Shown: positions 33,546 to 44,208 of the stretch, piece by piece | Layout: each line of letters opens with the position of its first letter | Numbering within the stretch: the stretch's first letter is position 1 | DNA from: Lentinula raphanica | Taxonomy: Eukaryota; Basidiomycota; Agaricomycetes; Agaricales; Omphalotaceae | Direction of reading: 5' to 3' | Assembly: GCA_027919835.1 (NCBI GenBank) | Contig: JANVFP010000017.1 | Location: 248,001 to 312,000 of the forward strand | Length of the DNA stretch: 64,000 bases | The notes under the pieces: generated by a model | Databases searched by the model: none | The model's input: the letters and a program-made list of their open reading frames with translations, nothing else | Told to the model about the DNA's origin: nothing | Program-made: the position numbers and the translations under genes

Positions 33546-36500
33546 CTACTCCACATCCATAGCAGACCCCTCCTCAGCTGCTGTTGTGGTGCCACTTGTG
33601 TTTGGATTGTATCCTCTGAACGTAACTCGGTTGAAGCTGTATTCCGCCAACTTCAGCTCCATCAACTCGTGAGGGAACAGCGGCTCAAGGAATTCTTCAC
33701 GAAAAAATTCCCGAGGGAGGTCGGTAGGGGGCGACCGATGGCTGAGCTTGTTTGAGCGAATCCTAGGAATACGGCCGGCTCCTGCTCGATGGAAAATCAG
33801 TTTTTCAAGAACCGGTGCTTGACCCATTATGTTGAATAGATCATCGAAATCGGGATGTCGCCAATAAGACTGAAGGACGACCTTCACATTCTGCTTGACT
33901 TTGACACCCTCCACTTCTACTTCTCTAACGTCGTCCTCTTCATCGGACATACCGTTATCACCTAAGATCTCCGTCACGTTGAGACCATAAGACCAAAAAT
34001 CAACTCCAGACTGATCTCCACGCTCTCGACAAACTCCAATCATTATAGCAGCAATGTCAGCACGCGACGTCCGCTTCTACAGGGATGTTAGAGCAGTCAG
34101 AGGAACTAAAAGGATCAACTCACTACATGGAGAACGCTCCTGTTGGCGCTACGCATCTTCCGTTTGTCATGGTTTAAAGCAATACGCAGAACCCGGTCGT
34201 CATTGGTTTCGCCAGTTTGTGGACGCGCGTCGATGATGTCTTTGTAGATGCGGTAAAGTCGATCTTTGAACAGATCATCCCATTCAATCTTCTCCTTTTT
34301 CTTCCCGAAACGACCGTCTTTACAGTTGTCAACGATTTCGCGTGCTTTGAGAGCAAATTTATGAGCGAGCGCGCGGTTCCATGGAGATGCCTTCATTGAC
34401 TTCACATCAGCAGCGAATTTGTCAATCCGGGTGTTGCGCAGTTTTGGACCGTTGTTTATCGGATCCCGGATGAAATCTTCAATCTTCTTGAGCTCGATTC
34501 CATCCCTGGCAAAGATTGCCCAAATGCTCTGAACGTTGAAGGCTTCCTTCAATAAGTCTCGAGCAAGCGCCTGGATACATGAGTGAAATGGTGATTCAAG
34601 TCTTTCCAAGTGATGAGTGCTCACGTTAATGGTATTTTTGACAGTCTGCTTGCCCCCTTTGTTCCGGCCTGACTTCTCCCAACGTTTCTGCACACGGCTT
34701 ATGTCACTGGGCTCGTCGTCGTTGTCCAGAGGTTGCCTTGACTCTTGGTCCGATTCATCTTCATCTTCAGAGTCCATATCGTCGGCTGGGTTCTTGTTCC
34801 TATTTGGTGTGGGGACTTCCTTCTGCTTTCCTTTATCTCGAGTTCGACTGGTGGACTAGGTGACAAGATGTGAGAAACTTCTTGAGTTGTATCAGAAATG
34901 CGTCAACATACCGGTCTAGTTTGAGTAGAATCACCAGTGCCCGATTTATGAGGACCTCCATCCTCGTCTTGATCTGATTCGCCATCCAGATAGGTATCGC
35001 GTTCTCTGTCCTCCTAGACATGTAACGTTACAGAATGCGTGAGCGCTATGATCTTTTGGTGCAGAAGGCTTCCATCGCACCTCCATGGCATAGTTGGAAG
35101 TTCTTGGTTTATCCCATGGTTTCAAACGTTTCTTGGAACCCTGAAGCAAGAGTCCAGAAACAAGCTAATAGAATGCTCCGTGTACTTACATCGAGCCCTG
35201 CTGAGAAATCAGGTAGTCGCCATTCTGGATAGTTGGCACGAACACGGTTCAACTCTGCTTGTACCGGTGCTCTTGCCAGCGTACGACCCAGTCCGCCTAC
35301 AGACCGGAGATCGCGTAGAATATCCCCATTCAATGGACGTGCAGGTGAGAAGCCAGGTCCCGTTGCTTGACTTGGTTGAGGGCGAGGGTTTGACATTGAT
35401 GGCAATGGTGGTTGAGTTTCAGTTCGAGCTGAAGTTGAAGACGAGGGTGAGGGGGTAGCTTTTGGAACACCTGATTCACGAAGAGCCTGTAAAGATCGCT
35501 CAGCTGGGGGTAAGGAAGGAATAGGCATAGGCAATGACACACATACCTGATTTTCGCGCTCTAGTTTGTGGATCTTAAGGGTCTTCTCGAGGTTATCCTG
35601 TTGTAAAGCAGCTATCTGATCTGAGACGGTGTCGTTTACAGTGGTCTTTGCACCCGGGAGTTTCCCACGTAAGTTAAAGCCATGTACTAAGTCAAAGATT
35701 CTTACCGCCGTTGTCTTTTCCTAAGAGCAAAGATCAGGAGGTATCACACGACAAACACGTATATACGCACTTTCAGATTTTGGACAACCGATGCCAGACG
35801 ATCTCTCTCTTCCACGACTCTCTTGACCTCTTGAGATTTCTCCTGCAATTGGCGATTCAAGTCTTGTGATTCGGACGAAGAGTCGCGTTTCGTAGCCTGT
35901 TCGGAATAGTGAGTGACACACCGTAGTGCATGCCTTTCTAATAGAGGTGTCTAACCTGGAGTTCCTCTTGGACTCTCGAGAGATTTTCTTCCGCCTCGTT
36001 TAGCCGAGATTCCGTGCTTGCATGGGTGTCCTGAAGGAACGTCAGATTTTCAGCTACACTAGGAGGAATGAAACCTGCCTTCAAGCTTGCGTATCGTCCA
36101 GTCAACAAATCGAATCGGGGCTGCATTCAACCATGTTAGCATTTGATATTTGATTTTGAGTCAACTCTTGAACAATTACTCTCGCTATCCAGTGGTCGGC
36201 ACGAGTTGTCTAAACCATACTTTCTCCGTCAACATATCAAGCTTGATTTCCGAAAAAGGCTTAACTTGCCTCTAAATTGTTCTTCTCATTCTGCAATTGG
36301 TCGCGCTTCTGCTCTAGGTCACGACAAAGCTTCTCCTTTTCCTCAAAGCACCGCTTCCATTCCTCTTTCTCGTTGACTATCTGTTGATATGCACTCTATA
36401 CAGTTGATCAGCATAAGGAAGACGTCCGCAGTGTTCACTGACATTCGACTGTTCAGCCGATTGGGTATATTGATCATGCAGGCCTCCCTTTTCCGCCTTA

Positions 36501-39500
36501 AATAGGGTCAATAAAAGGGATCGACCAACGAGGCAACGGCTGGTTTCACGGACCTCCAATTGTTCAACTTTGTTCTCAAGTGTTTTACGATGCTCCTGGG
36601 CCTGTCTTAGGAGCTCCTGTATAGTTGCCAGGTTGTTCGAGCTCGAAGCATGGTTTTGCTGAAATTCTGTGTTAGTAGCCTCACACTCTTTCTACAAGCA
36701 TACTTAATGAGAGCGCAGCAATCACGAAAATGGATGACACACCTGCAAACGATCAATTGTCTGACGCTGTTGGACTACTTCTCCAGAGAGTGCTTCTTTT
36801 GTGTTGGAAAGTTCCGCATTGAGGCTAAGTGCGTCCTGCACTTGGTCGTTCAAAGTGGCGATTTGAACCTGAAAATAGTTTATGAGATCAGTTGGAGAAA
36901 AACATTTACTATAATGCCATACACCGAGGTCAGCGGACTCTAGCTTATGCTTCTCGAATTCTTCTGCAAGCCGAATCTTCTCGTCCGAAGTTGTCCTCAA
37001 CTGGGCAGAGGCCTGTTCCAGCTGAACAGCCAATTGCTTGCGAGCAGTCTAGGCACTCGTCAGAGAAAGAAAATGATCACACAAACTCATGACATACCTC
37101 TTCATCTTGGATCTTGCCCTGCAGAATTTGCCTCTGACTCTCGAGTGATTCAGTAAGTTTCTCGTATTTCTCCTATGATTGCGCCCCATTCAGTTTGGAA
37201 GTCTTCGGCCATAAGCAAACAAGATGGAGAGAACATACAGTAAGATTATGAAATTCACCATCAGCTGTACGCTTATGCTTCTCGAATTCTTCTGCGAGTC
37301 GAATTTTCTCGTTCGAAGTTGTCCTCAACTGGGCAGAGGCCTGTTCCAGCTGAACAGCCAATTGCTTGCGAGCAGTCTAGGCACTCGTCAGAGAAAGAAA
37401 ATGATCACACAAACTCATGACATACCTCTTCATCTTGGATCTTGCCCTGCAGAATTTGCCTCTGACTCTCGAGTGATTCAGTAAGTTTCTCGTATTTCTC
37501 CTATGATTACGCCCCGTTCAGTTTGGAAGTCTTCGGCCATAAGCAAACAAGATGGAGAGAACATACAGTAAGATTATGAAATTCACCATCAGCTGTACGC
37601 TTATGCTTCTCGAATTCCTCTGCGAGTCGAATTTTCTCGTTCGAAGTTGTGCTCAATTGGGCAGAGGCCTGTTCCAGCTGAACGGCCAATTGATCGCGAG
37701 TGGTCTAGGCGGCCGCGCTCGTCAGAGCAAGAAAATAATACACAAGGAACTCATGGCATACCTCGTGATCTTGAATCTTGCCCTCCAGACTTTGCTTCTG
37801 ACTCTGCAGTGATTCAGAAAGTTTCTCGCATTTTTCCTATGATTGCGCCCCGTTCAGTTTGATGTTATTCGGCCATAAGCAATCGAGATTGAGACAACGT
37901 ACATTAAGCTCACGAATTGTGCTGTCAGCTGTATGAGCATTCTGAGCAGCCTCAGTCGTAAAGTTGGTCAGCTGTGTCTGCAAGTTGTGAGCCGTCGCTT
38001 CTGAGGCCGCATGGCTCTCCTTGAGAGTTGATATTTCTGCTTTTAGTCCTTCAATTTCGGTTTTTTTTTTCCCAAGTGTGGTATTCTCATAAGAGACAGA
38101 ATCAGCTTTGTAGGTGACCGAGCTCATGGTATAGCAACTTACAAGTTGAAGTTCATTTGCAACATAAGAATCATCCAATAATCTTTGTAGTCTGCCAATC
38201 TCTTGCTCTTTCTCTTCCTACGAACCAAGCATTGTATCGAGGTTTTTCTTGAAATACCATGAATCCAATGACTCACAAGCTTTAACTGATTCCCGCTGTT
38301 GGCGTCGCGTAAGCTTTGCTTGAGTTTCTCAATCTCAGCATTCTGTTGTATATATCAGAGATTACCCATCTGAACTTTCCAAGAACTGACAGTGAAACGG
38401 AGACTCACTGATTGTGTCCCAGACGAGCGAGCAGTTTCTTCGAGTTGACTTTGCATTTTGTCAAGTAACAACTGCTTTTGCCGCTAAACTTTACGCCTGA
38501 GCTGCATTATAACCAGGGATTGATGGCCATGACCCACCAAATCTTGTTCGAGAGTCTCCACTTTCTCATGCGAATCTTCCCCAAGCTTTTGATGCTGAAG
38601 CTGGTATGAATAGAGTCATGATCAACATTGCATACGTTAGAGAGACATGACAAACCTGTAAAGCGGCGTGATCTTCCTTGAGTAAATCGAGTTCATTCCA
38701 TAGTTGTGTATTGGCTTCCTCCAGTTTATTTTTGTCCGCATCCGATTTCTCGACTAGCTGGTCCAGCTCGAATTGGATTTCTTCAACGTCCTCGAACAAT
38801 GAGTCCTTCTTCTCCCGCACCCGGGAAAGCTCTTGCCGAAGCTCTTCCAAGTCAGTAGATTGCCCGGTAACAGTGGCATGAATCTCTTTCTTCTCTTCCT
38901 CAATGACTCTGAAACGCTCCTTCAAAGATGCATGTTCAGCTTCCAGTTGCTCATTGGAAGTCTGAAAAATAGGTCAGTTGCATATAAAGTCGAAATAAAG
39001 CGATTCCTAAAATCACCTTGATCTTCTTATTCTCACTCTCAACGACTTTGAAACTTTCCTGTAGAGATGCATAATCGGTTTGAAGCCGCTCGTTGGATCT
39101 CTGGATGATACATCGGTCAAGCGCGAGTTTGAGAGATATTCGTTGCGTTCACCTTAAAGCCCTTCTGCTCGTCTTCAATGGCGGCGGCACTCTCTTGCAA
39201 GGACGCACATTCAGCTTGCAACCGCTCATTGGAACCCTGAACGATACATTAGTGAAACGTGCATTCAGCATTATCAGTGAGGTGAACCTTCGAATCCTTG
39301 ATAGCTTCAGTAAGTTCCGTGTTACATTGTTCCAACGACCGGACCTGAGAGCGATATTGGTGGCATTCGGCCTAGAATTGTCGGTAAGCAAATGTGGATA
39401 GGATATGAGACCTTGCAAGACCTACTTCTAACGAAGCGATGAGTTTGTCGTGATCCCTTTTAACCTGCTTAGCCCTCTCCGTCTCCCGGTTTGCATCCAA

Positions 39501-39726
39501 TTCCAGCTTCTCCAATTGCGCCTTCAGTTTCGTAGTCTTTGCTGTTTCAACGGTAATCTGCGCGGTCAGCTGACGAATTTGTTTTTCCTTTCCCCAGGCT
39601 TCCTCTTCGAGTTCTTTAATCCTGTCGAAGCCTTTCCGTTTCCGAGGCTGGTTATCGGTACCGAATAGAGATTGGACACGGAATTCGGAACTAGTAGGCA
39701 CCGCTGACTGATTTGCACTGAACATT
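33546..39726 (-). CDS. very long coiled-coil protein with conserved C-terminal region
   Basis: From ATG 39726 (MFSANQSAVPTSSEF) leftward, more than twenty short exons encode almost continuous heptad coiled coil (RIKELEEEAWGKEKQIRQL, LKAQLEKLELDANRE, ELRQELSRVREKKDSLFE). A Ser/Pro-rich stretch (near 35400), an acidic linker (SEDEDESDQESRQPLDND) and a conserved C-terminal region follow: MKASPWNRALAHKFALKARE, WDDLFKDRLYRIYKDII, NVTEILGDNGMSDEEDD, ending SAMDVE at 33546. That C-terminal region is paralogous to the protein at 39996-41295. Whether all exons belong to one transcript is uncertain; I joined them because donors and acceptors keep the frame. Two exons are triplicated (36940-37700). The coiled coil suggests a scaffold or filament-like role, which is inference. 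Confidence 0.55.
36940..37700 (-). repeat. 328-bp tandem repeats carrying coiled-coil exons
   Basis: A unit encoding AVQLEQASAQLRTTS followed by EKIRLAEEFEKHK occurs three times at a spacing of exactly 328 bases (GCTGAAC at 37021, 37349 and 37677). Introns are included in the unit. The first two units are almost identical, while the third and its neighbour (to about 37860) are more diverged. Successive exon duplication has lengthened the coiled coil in phase. Confidence 0.8.
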
Positions 39727-39995
39727 GTAACACTTATGATAAACTGCATGTTACATACATCAATTTCCATAGACTGGGTGGATGGTTGAGCAGTGATCCT
39801 GGTCTATGAAATTCTGTTGGAAGAGAGTGGGATATTGGACAGGAATGACATACTGAGCCGCGTATTGTTTCCGTTGAACTCTGCATTGATACATCCGACT
39901 ACGAGAAACAGCGCCCAGTAAGTGATCCACTGTAGGAATGAAAGAAGAGAGTACACACATTGGTTATCGTCAAAATGTTTCTTGTTGAGGTGGAT

Positions 39996-41295
39996 ATGTC
40001 CATTGCATTATCGGTGGACTCTCCTTCCGCCTCCATGGCGGAAAACAAACTGGAAATGAAAATTAGCGCCTATGAAAACGTGTTTGAGGTATATAAGCGC
40101 TCGCAGGAGCTCCTCGCCCGTCAGTCGCCCGTTACTCTTCCAATTCTTCCACGACCTCATTTCTAGTCTCAACGTCAACACTCCAAACATCAGTACCTCT
40201 GGCGAATACTCTATGTATGTCCCTCTATCTGATGAGGAAGTCAGCTAACTTTCTTCGATGTTAGGCCGTATACTGAAGCTGAAATTCGCCGTCATGTCAA
40301 TGTTCGTGAATCACTCGATGCTGACTAGGGATGCACTCAAACAACATACGTACAGAAGCTGATTCGAACAGTGATGGGGGACTATATACAGATTACCGAC
40401 GATTGGCAAGATTTCAGCGTCGCTGCTGAAGACCTAGGCCGTTTTCTTGCAGATCCTCACTCGTATACTCTTGAACTAAAGCCGGGCATCAAACTGGATA
40501 CCAGTGCCAGTATGGCTGGTGATATGGGTCACTCCCCTTGGAATCAAACCGTGGCCCTCGTTCTAGCTGCTAAAGCTGCCGAACTTGCTGTCGACAATCC
40601 AGAATATTATGGACCTACCCAACCACTCAACGAATGGGCCGCTATGTTCAACGCACGGCTGTACAAAATATTCCTCACTGTCGCGAAAGCAAAGAATGGA
40701 ACCTCAGATTTCGAATACGAAGTGCGCAAACAGCAGAGCAAACAACGAAGACTCCGTCAATATGTATGTATCTTACCCACCTCCTCCGGGTTTTGACTTA
40801 CCATTATCATTCAAGACGCATGAACGACGAGTGCAAATCGCCACAGTGATGATCACAGTGATGGAAAGTCTCAACAACGAGGCGGAGTATATGTGCTGGT
40901 CTGAGATACTCTACTCCCTTGACCAGTTGGGTGTCGCAGGTACTTCTGATAGCGAAGAGATACTGGATACTCAGGGACAGCAGGGAGTAGCTGTCTATGA
41001 GCCGAATTTCCGACATGCCTGGTTCCGAACGTTGTTTCATGAAGTTGATCGTGTTCCTCAAACCGCGTCATCTTTGTTCTCCAAAGTTGGACGCAAACGA
41101 CTTCCCAGAATTTCCGGAACTGAGCGGGTCGAGCGGGCACCTCCAGCGAATCTTCCATCTTCGTACTATCGATCCGAATACTTAGAGAGGATGAGGCAAG
41201 GCCTAACTCCAACAGTCGCTACCACAACCGCAGGGCGACCACTTCCCAGGTCCGTCAATTCAAACTGCGTTCGAGAAGGTTACTCATCACAATGA
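39996..41295 (+). CDS. lineage-restricted protein paralogous to the coiled-coil gene C-terminus
   Basis: Exons from ATG 39996 (or ATG 40035, MAENKLEMKISAYENVFE) lead through LLFQFFHDLISSLNVN and RPYTEAEIRRH to GDYIQITDDWQDF, then SPWNQTVALVLAAKAAELA, LNEWAAMFNARLYKIFL, WSEILYSLDQLGVAG, RKRLPRISGTERVER and LPSSYYRSEYLERM, with a stop at 41295. The order of motifs (SPWN...A-x-KA-x-E, W-x-x-x-F-x-x-RLY-I, LPRI, PP-x-x-LP-x-x-YYR) is the same as in the C-terminal region of 33546-39726. The two genes are divergently arranged, 270 bases apart. I recall similar proteins of unknown function in many basidiomycetes. No catalytic motif is evident. Confidence 0.6.
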
Positions 41296-41585
41296 CAGCC
41301 TTCCGGATGTCAAATCTATACTAGCCCAGCTGGAAGATTCTTAACCAATAAAGCATTTTGAATTAATCCTTCGTAGTTGTTCGTGGTACGAGGATCGTCG
41401 AATACTACGTTATTCATACAGTGAATCATCGTGAAGAGAATTATATGGGATGTATATGTCTAATCCAGAAATGAATATTTGGAACGGAAATAACGACAGT
41501 CTGCAATCGGATCAAGCTTTTCGCTGAGTCTAGTAGCGCCCGGATAGCGCTGTAAGTAAGCAATTGAGACCCACTGACATACTAC

Positions 41586-41970
41586 TCACCTCTTGACCGC
41601 TCTATCAGCCGCTCTGTCTTCCAAACCACTCTGCAAGCTTCGAACGGAAACCTTTGTCCCACAGGCAACCAGTAAAACATCCCCCCTCATGACTTTACCG
41701 CCGATGTTCTGAATCGGTACATTTACCGGAAGTCGTTTGTGCTTCTTGAAAAACACAAGGAACGAGAAGATTCTTCCGCCGTATCGAATCGTCACGACTG
41801 TGTCATGAAGATATGGCTGAGTACGTTGTCCAGCCATGAGGAGGGAGGCATAAACAAAGCGATCATTCGCTGGTCGTCGGGTATTGTGTCGAACGCGCGC
41901 AGTGACTGCTTTGGGTTGGGTCAGATTAGCAGAGTAAAGTCGGGCTCGGATATTCTTGGTGATGGTCTAT
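41586..41970 (-). CDS. unrecognised small conserved-looking protein
   Basis: The clearest coding frame on the minus strand reads ITKNIRARLYSANLTQPKA, then RRPANDRFVYASLLMAGQR, then FFKKHKRLPVNVPIQNIGGK and VMRGDVLLVACGTKVSV, ending RAADRAVKR at 41586. It has an acceptor (TTTATAG) at its 5' end near 41970. An upstream exon is likely around 42030-42100 (SIFINYGNAPHRKLRF), but its phase did not join cleanly in my reading, so the start is not fixed. The PVNVPI...GDVLLV pattern resembles basidiomycete proteins of unknown function that I have seen near repeats. It is transcribed toward the paralogue gene and divergent from the gene at 42311. Confidence 0.45.
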
Positions 41971-42252
41971 AAATGTCGTCCGGAGATTAGACTCATTGTT
42001 CTCGAACAGCGCGTTCTACTTACATGACGCTCTGAAACGGAGCTTGCGATGTGGTGCATTCCCATAGTTGATGAAAATGGATATCGGCTCGAGTGGCAAA
42101 GGAAATGCGTAGGAGGGATCTGGAATTATGGAAATTCGCGACAACTCATGTTCTTTTATACTGGAGGTTTGAAGGTTTCCCTTTGTATGAATTTTCAATT
42201 GATGTTCCCTTTGTTGTTTGTATTTTCGGCTGCCCACTTCGTCTTTTACTCT

Positions 42253-42306
42253 TTCTTCCATCATCCATCCTTCTTCCATCATCCATCCTTCTTCCATCAT
42301 CCATCC
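42253..42306. repeat. 18-bp minisatellite, three copies
   Basis: TTCTTCCATCATCCATCC is repeated three times perfectly, immediately before the ATG at 42311. It probably lies in the 5' untranslated region or promoter of the next gene. Confidence 0.8.
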
Positions 42307-42310
42307 CATC

Positions 42311-43884
42311 ATGTCCTTCAGGAGAGGCCCTACCATCGTTAGCGATCTTGCGGTATGTACTGCATGACCGCGCTGGTCGAGTTCTAATGTCCCGAACAGA
42401 GGGCACGTCGAATTACTCAACTATCTCAACAAGTCAGTGGGCTTCAACAACAGCTACGCGTTAAGGACCAACAGCTGTCCTGGAAAGACCAGCAACTATC
42501 TTTGAAGGATCAACAGTTGAAACACGCAGACGCGGAGCTGGATGAGTTAATGGTACGCTTGAAATTTCGTCCATGGAAGCAATGTGACGCTAGTTTCCTC
42601 CCTTTAGAACGCCGAATCTCAACGAATTCGGGCTCTTGAAGACGAAAGAAGGGAGATGTTCGTTGAGAAGACTCAAGCTGAGATCCAGGCAGAAAGATAT
42701 CAGCGTCGCTACAACCAATCCGAGCGCCAGTTAGATGAAGTCCAACGATCAATGACTGAAGCATTTCGTGCCAAATCTGACGCGGAATTGAAATCGGAAA
42801 GATTGCAGCATCGTGTCGACGAACTGGAGAGAGCCTTAGGAGAGCTAGAGCGTATTTCAACGTCGAGATTCGAGAGAGCGCTGAGTGGCACAGAGTTGAC
42901 ACTGGCCAAAGAAGCGATGCCCACGGGTAACAGTGGCCTGCGAAAGGTATGTTAGGCTATCTCTCCTGTGAAGCTGCCTCTTATCAAGCCGTACCTAGCA
43001 TCACACGTACGACCGAACGACTGAAGATTGTGATGCCACTCAATCTTTGGAACGTATCGCAAATACTACTCAAACCGAGGTATACGTTCCTCATTTACCT
43101 CTTGGTCTCTTGTGCTCTTTCTCACTTTCTTTGTCTTAGCTCCTTCCTGAGCCTGAGCCTGAAGACTTCTTGCAGTCGACATTCGCGATCCAGGTCCCTT
43201 ATCCCGAAGACGCTTTGCAAGTGAATGATCCTTATTCGGTCCCGCTCGAGATCCCTCAGATAGAGGAACGCAGTGCAACACCTAAGGTATATGGTTCCTC
43301 AATACCATCTTGGTCCGCGCTTATCCTCGCTCTCATTTTCTTAGCTCCTTCTCTATCCTGGAGATGCCCTGCAGTCGCCTACCGCTCAATCTTGGTTTTG
43401 TGCTGCGTTCGAATATGTCAATGTGGATCTGGGCGAAGATTATACTCGTATCCTTCAGAGTTGGATTGAACTTGAACGCACGAAGGACTGGGTATCGCCT
43501 CCGAAAGGTATCGCATGCAAGAACCGCCCCAAGGAACTTACTTGCTGGATTATGAACGGCAGGTACGATCGACGTGGAAACGAGCCTCGATTTAAGAACG
43601 ACGAACTGGCGAATTTTGGAAAAGCGTTCGTACTTTGGTGGAGCGGCCTGAAGCAATCGTGCTCCGAATCCAGAGGACGCGGAAAGGAGAATGGTTGGGG
43701 TACACTCAATACGAGCGGGAAGAATGGGTGGCTCAGTATCGTTGTCTGTCTCAAATGGTGGGGCATGGGTCTTAGAGAGAGCAGAGAGGAAGCTTTGGAC
43801 GAGATTTGGCGACAATCGATGAAGGATGTGCAACTTACTCTGGATGAAGTTGTTTCTTTCAATGGAAATGTAGCGGGTCTTTAG
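42311..43884 (+). CDS. coiled-coil protein with the KDZ-partner Trp-rich domain
   Basis: ATG 42311 starts MSFRRGPTIVSDLA. After an intron comes a coiled coil built on near-repeats (QLRVKDQQLSWKDQQLSLKD) that continues to RVDELERALGELERI. A variable middle has two or three small acidic exons (EPEPEDFLQSTF, EIPQIEERSATPK). The C-terminal 150 residues read ILQSWIELERTKDWVSPP, LANFGKAFVLWWSG, TLNTSGKNGWLSIVVCLKWW and end at 43884. This domain is the one at the C-terminus of both KDZ partner proteins (SGQNGMLSLVVSLHWW, CGMITVLTCVRWW), so a KDZ-type module is present as cargo inside a CACTA element. Function unknown to me. The next gene on the same strand is the CACTA transposase. Confidence 0.65.
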
Positions 43885-44208
43885 TTGTTCTTACTATGTC
43901 TCTTTTTCCCTATCCCGTTTGTGTTCATCTTTCCTCGTGTAACTTGTAAGAGCTTTGGATTAGAGAAAAGACAGGATTTGAGCCATCGAATGCTTAACAC
44001 TGAACGTGAACGTTCAAACGTCAAAACGTTGAGTCACAGTGAAGCTGAAGCTTGATGCTGGTCATTACGATCAGGTCCTCTATCCTAATCGGGAGATGAT
44101 TCGGCCCGGACAATCTTTCCTTCCTTCCTCTGCAGTAAAACGGTTACTTGATATTATTTCTTTCGCCTATCTTCCACAAATTCAGGTCATCAGATTGCAG
44201 CGAATGCT
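43885..44208 (+). promoter_or_regulatory. region upstream of the Tnp2 gene with AACGT repeats
   Basis: 324 bases without a gene lie before the transposase ATG. AACGT occurs four times within 27 bases (44003, 44009, 44017 and 44025), partly as inverted pairs. It may be a regulatory or autoregulatory site; this is only a suggestion from position. Confidence 0.3.

Noticed and set aside
36940..37700. Regular 328-bp repeats as a possible CRISPR-like or satellite array
   Set aside because: The units contain exon and intron sequence of the surrounding coiled-coil gene, there are no unique spacers, and the organism is a fungus.
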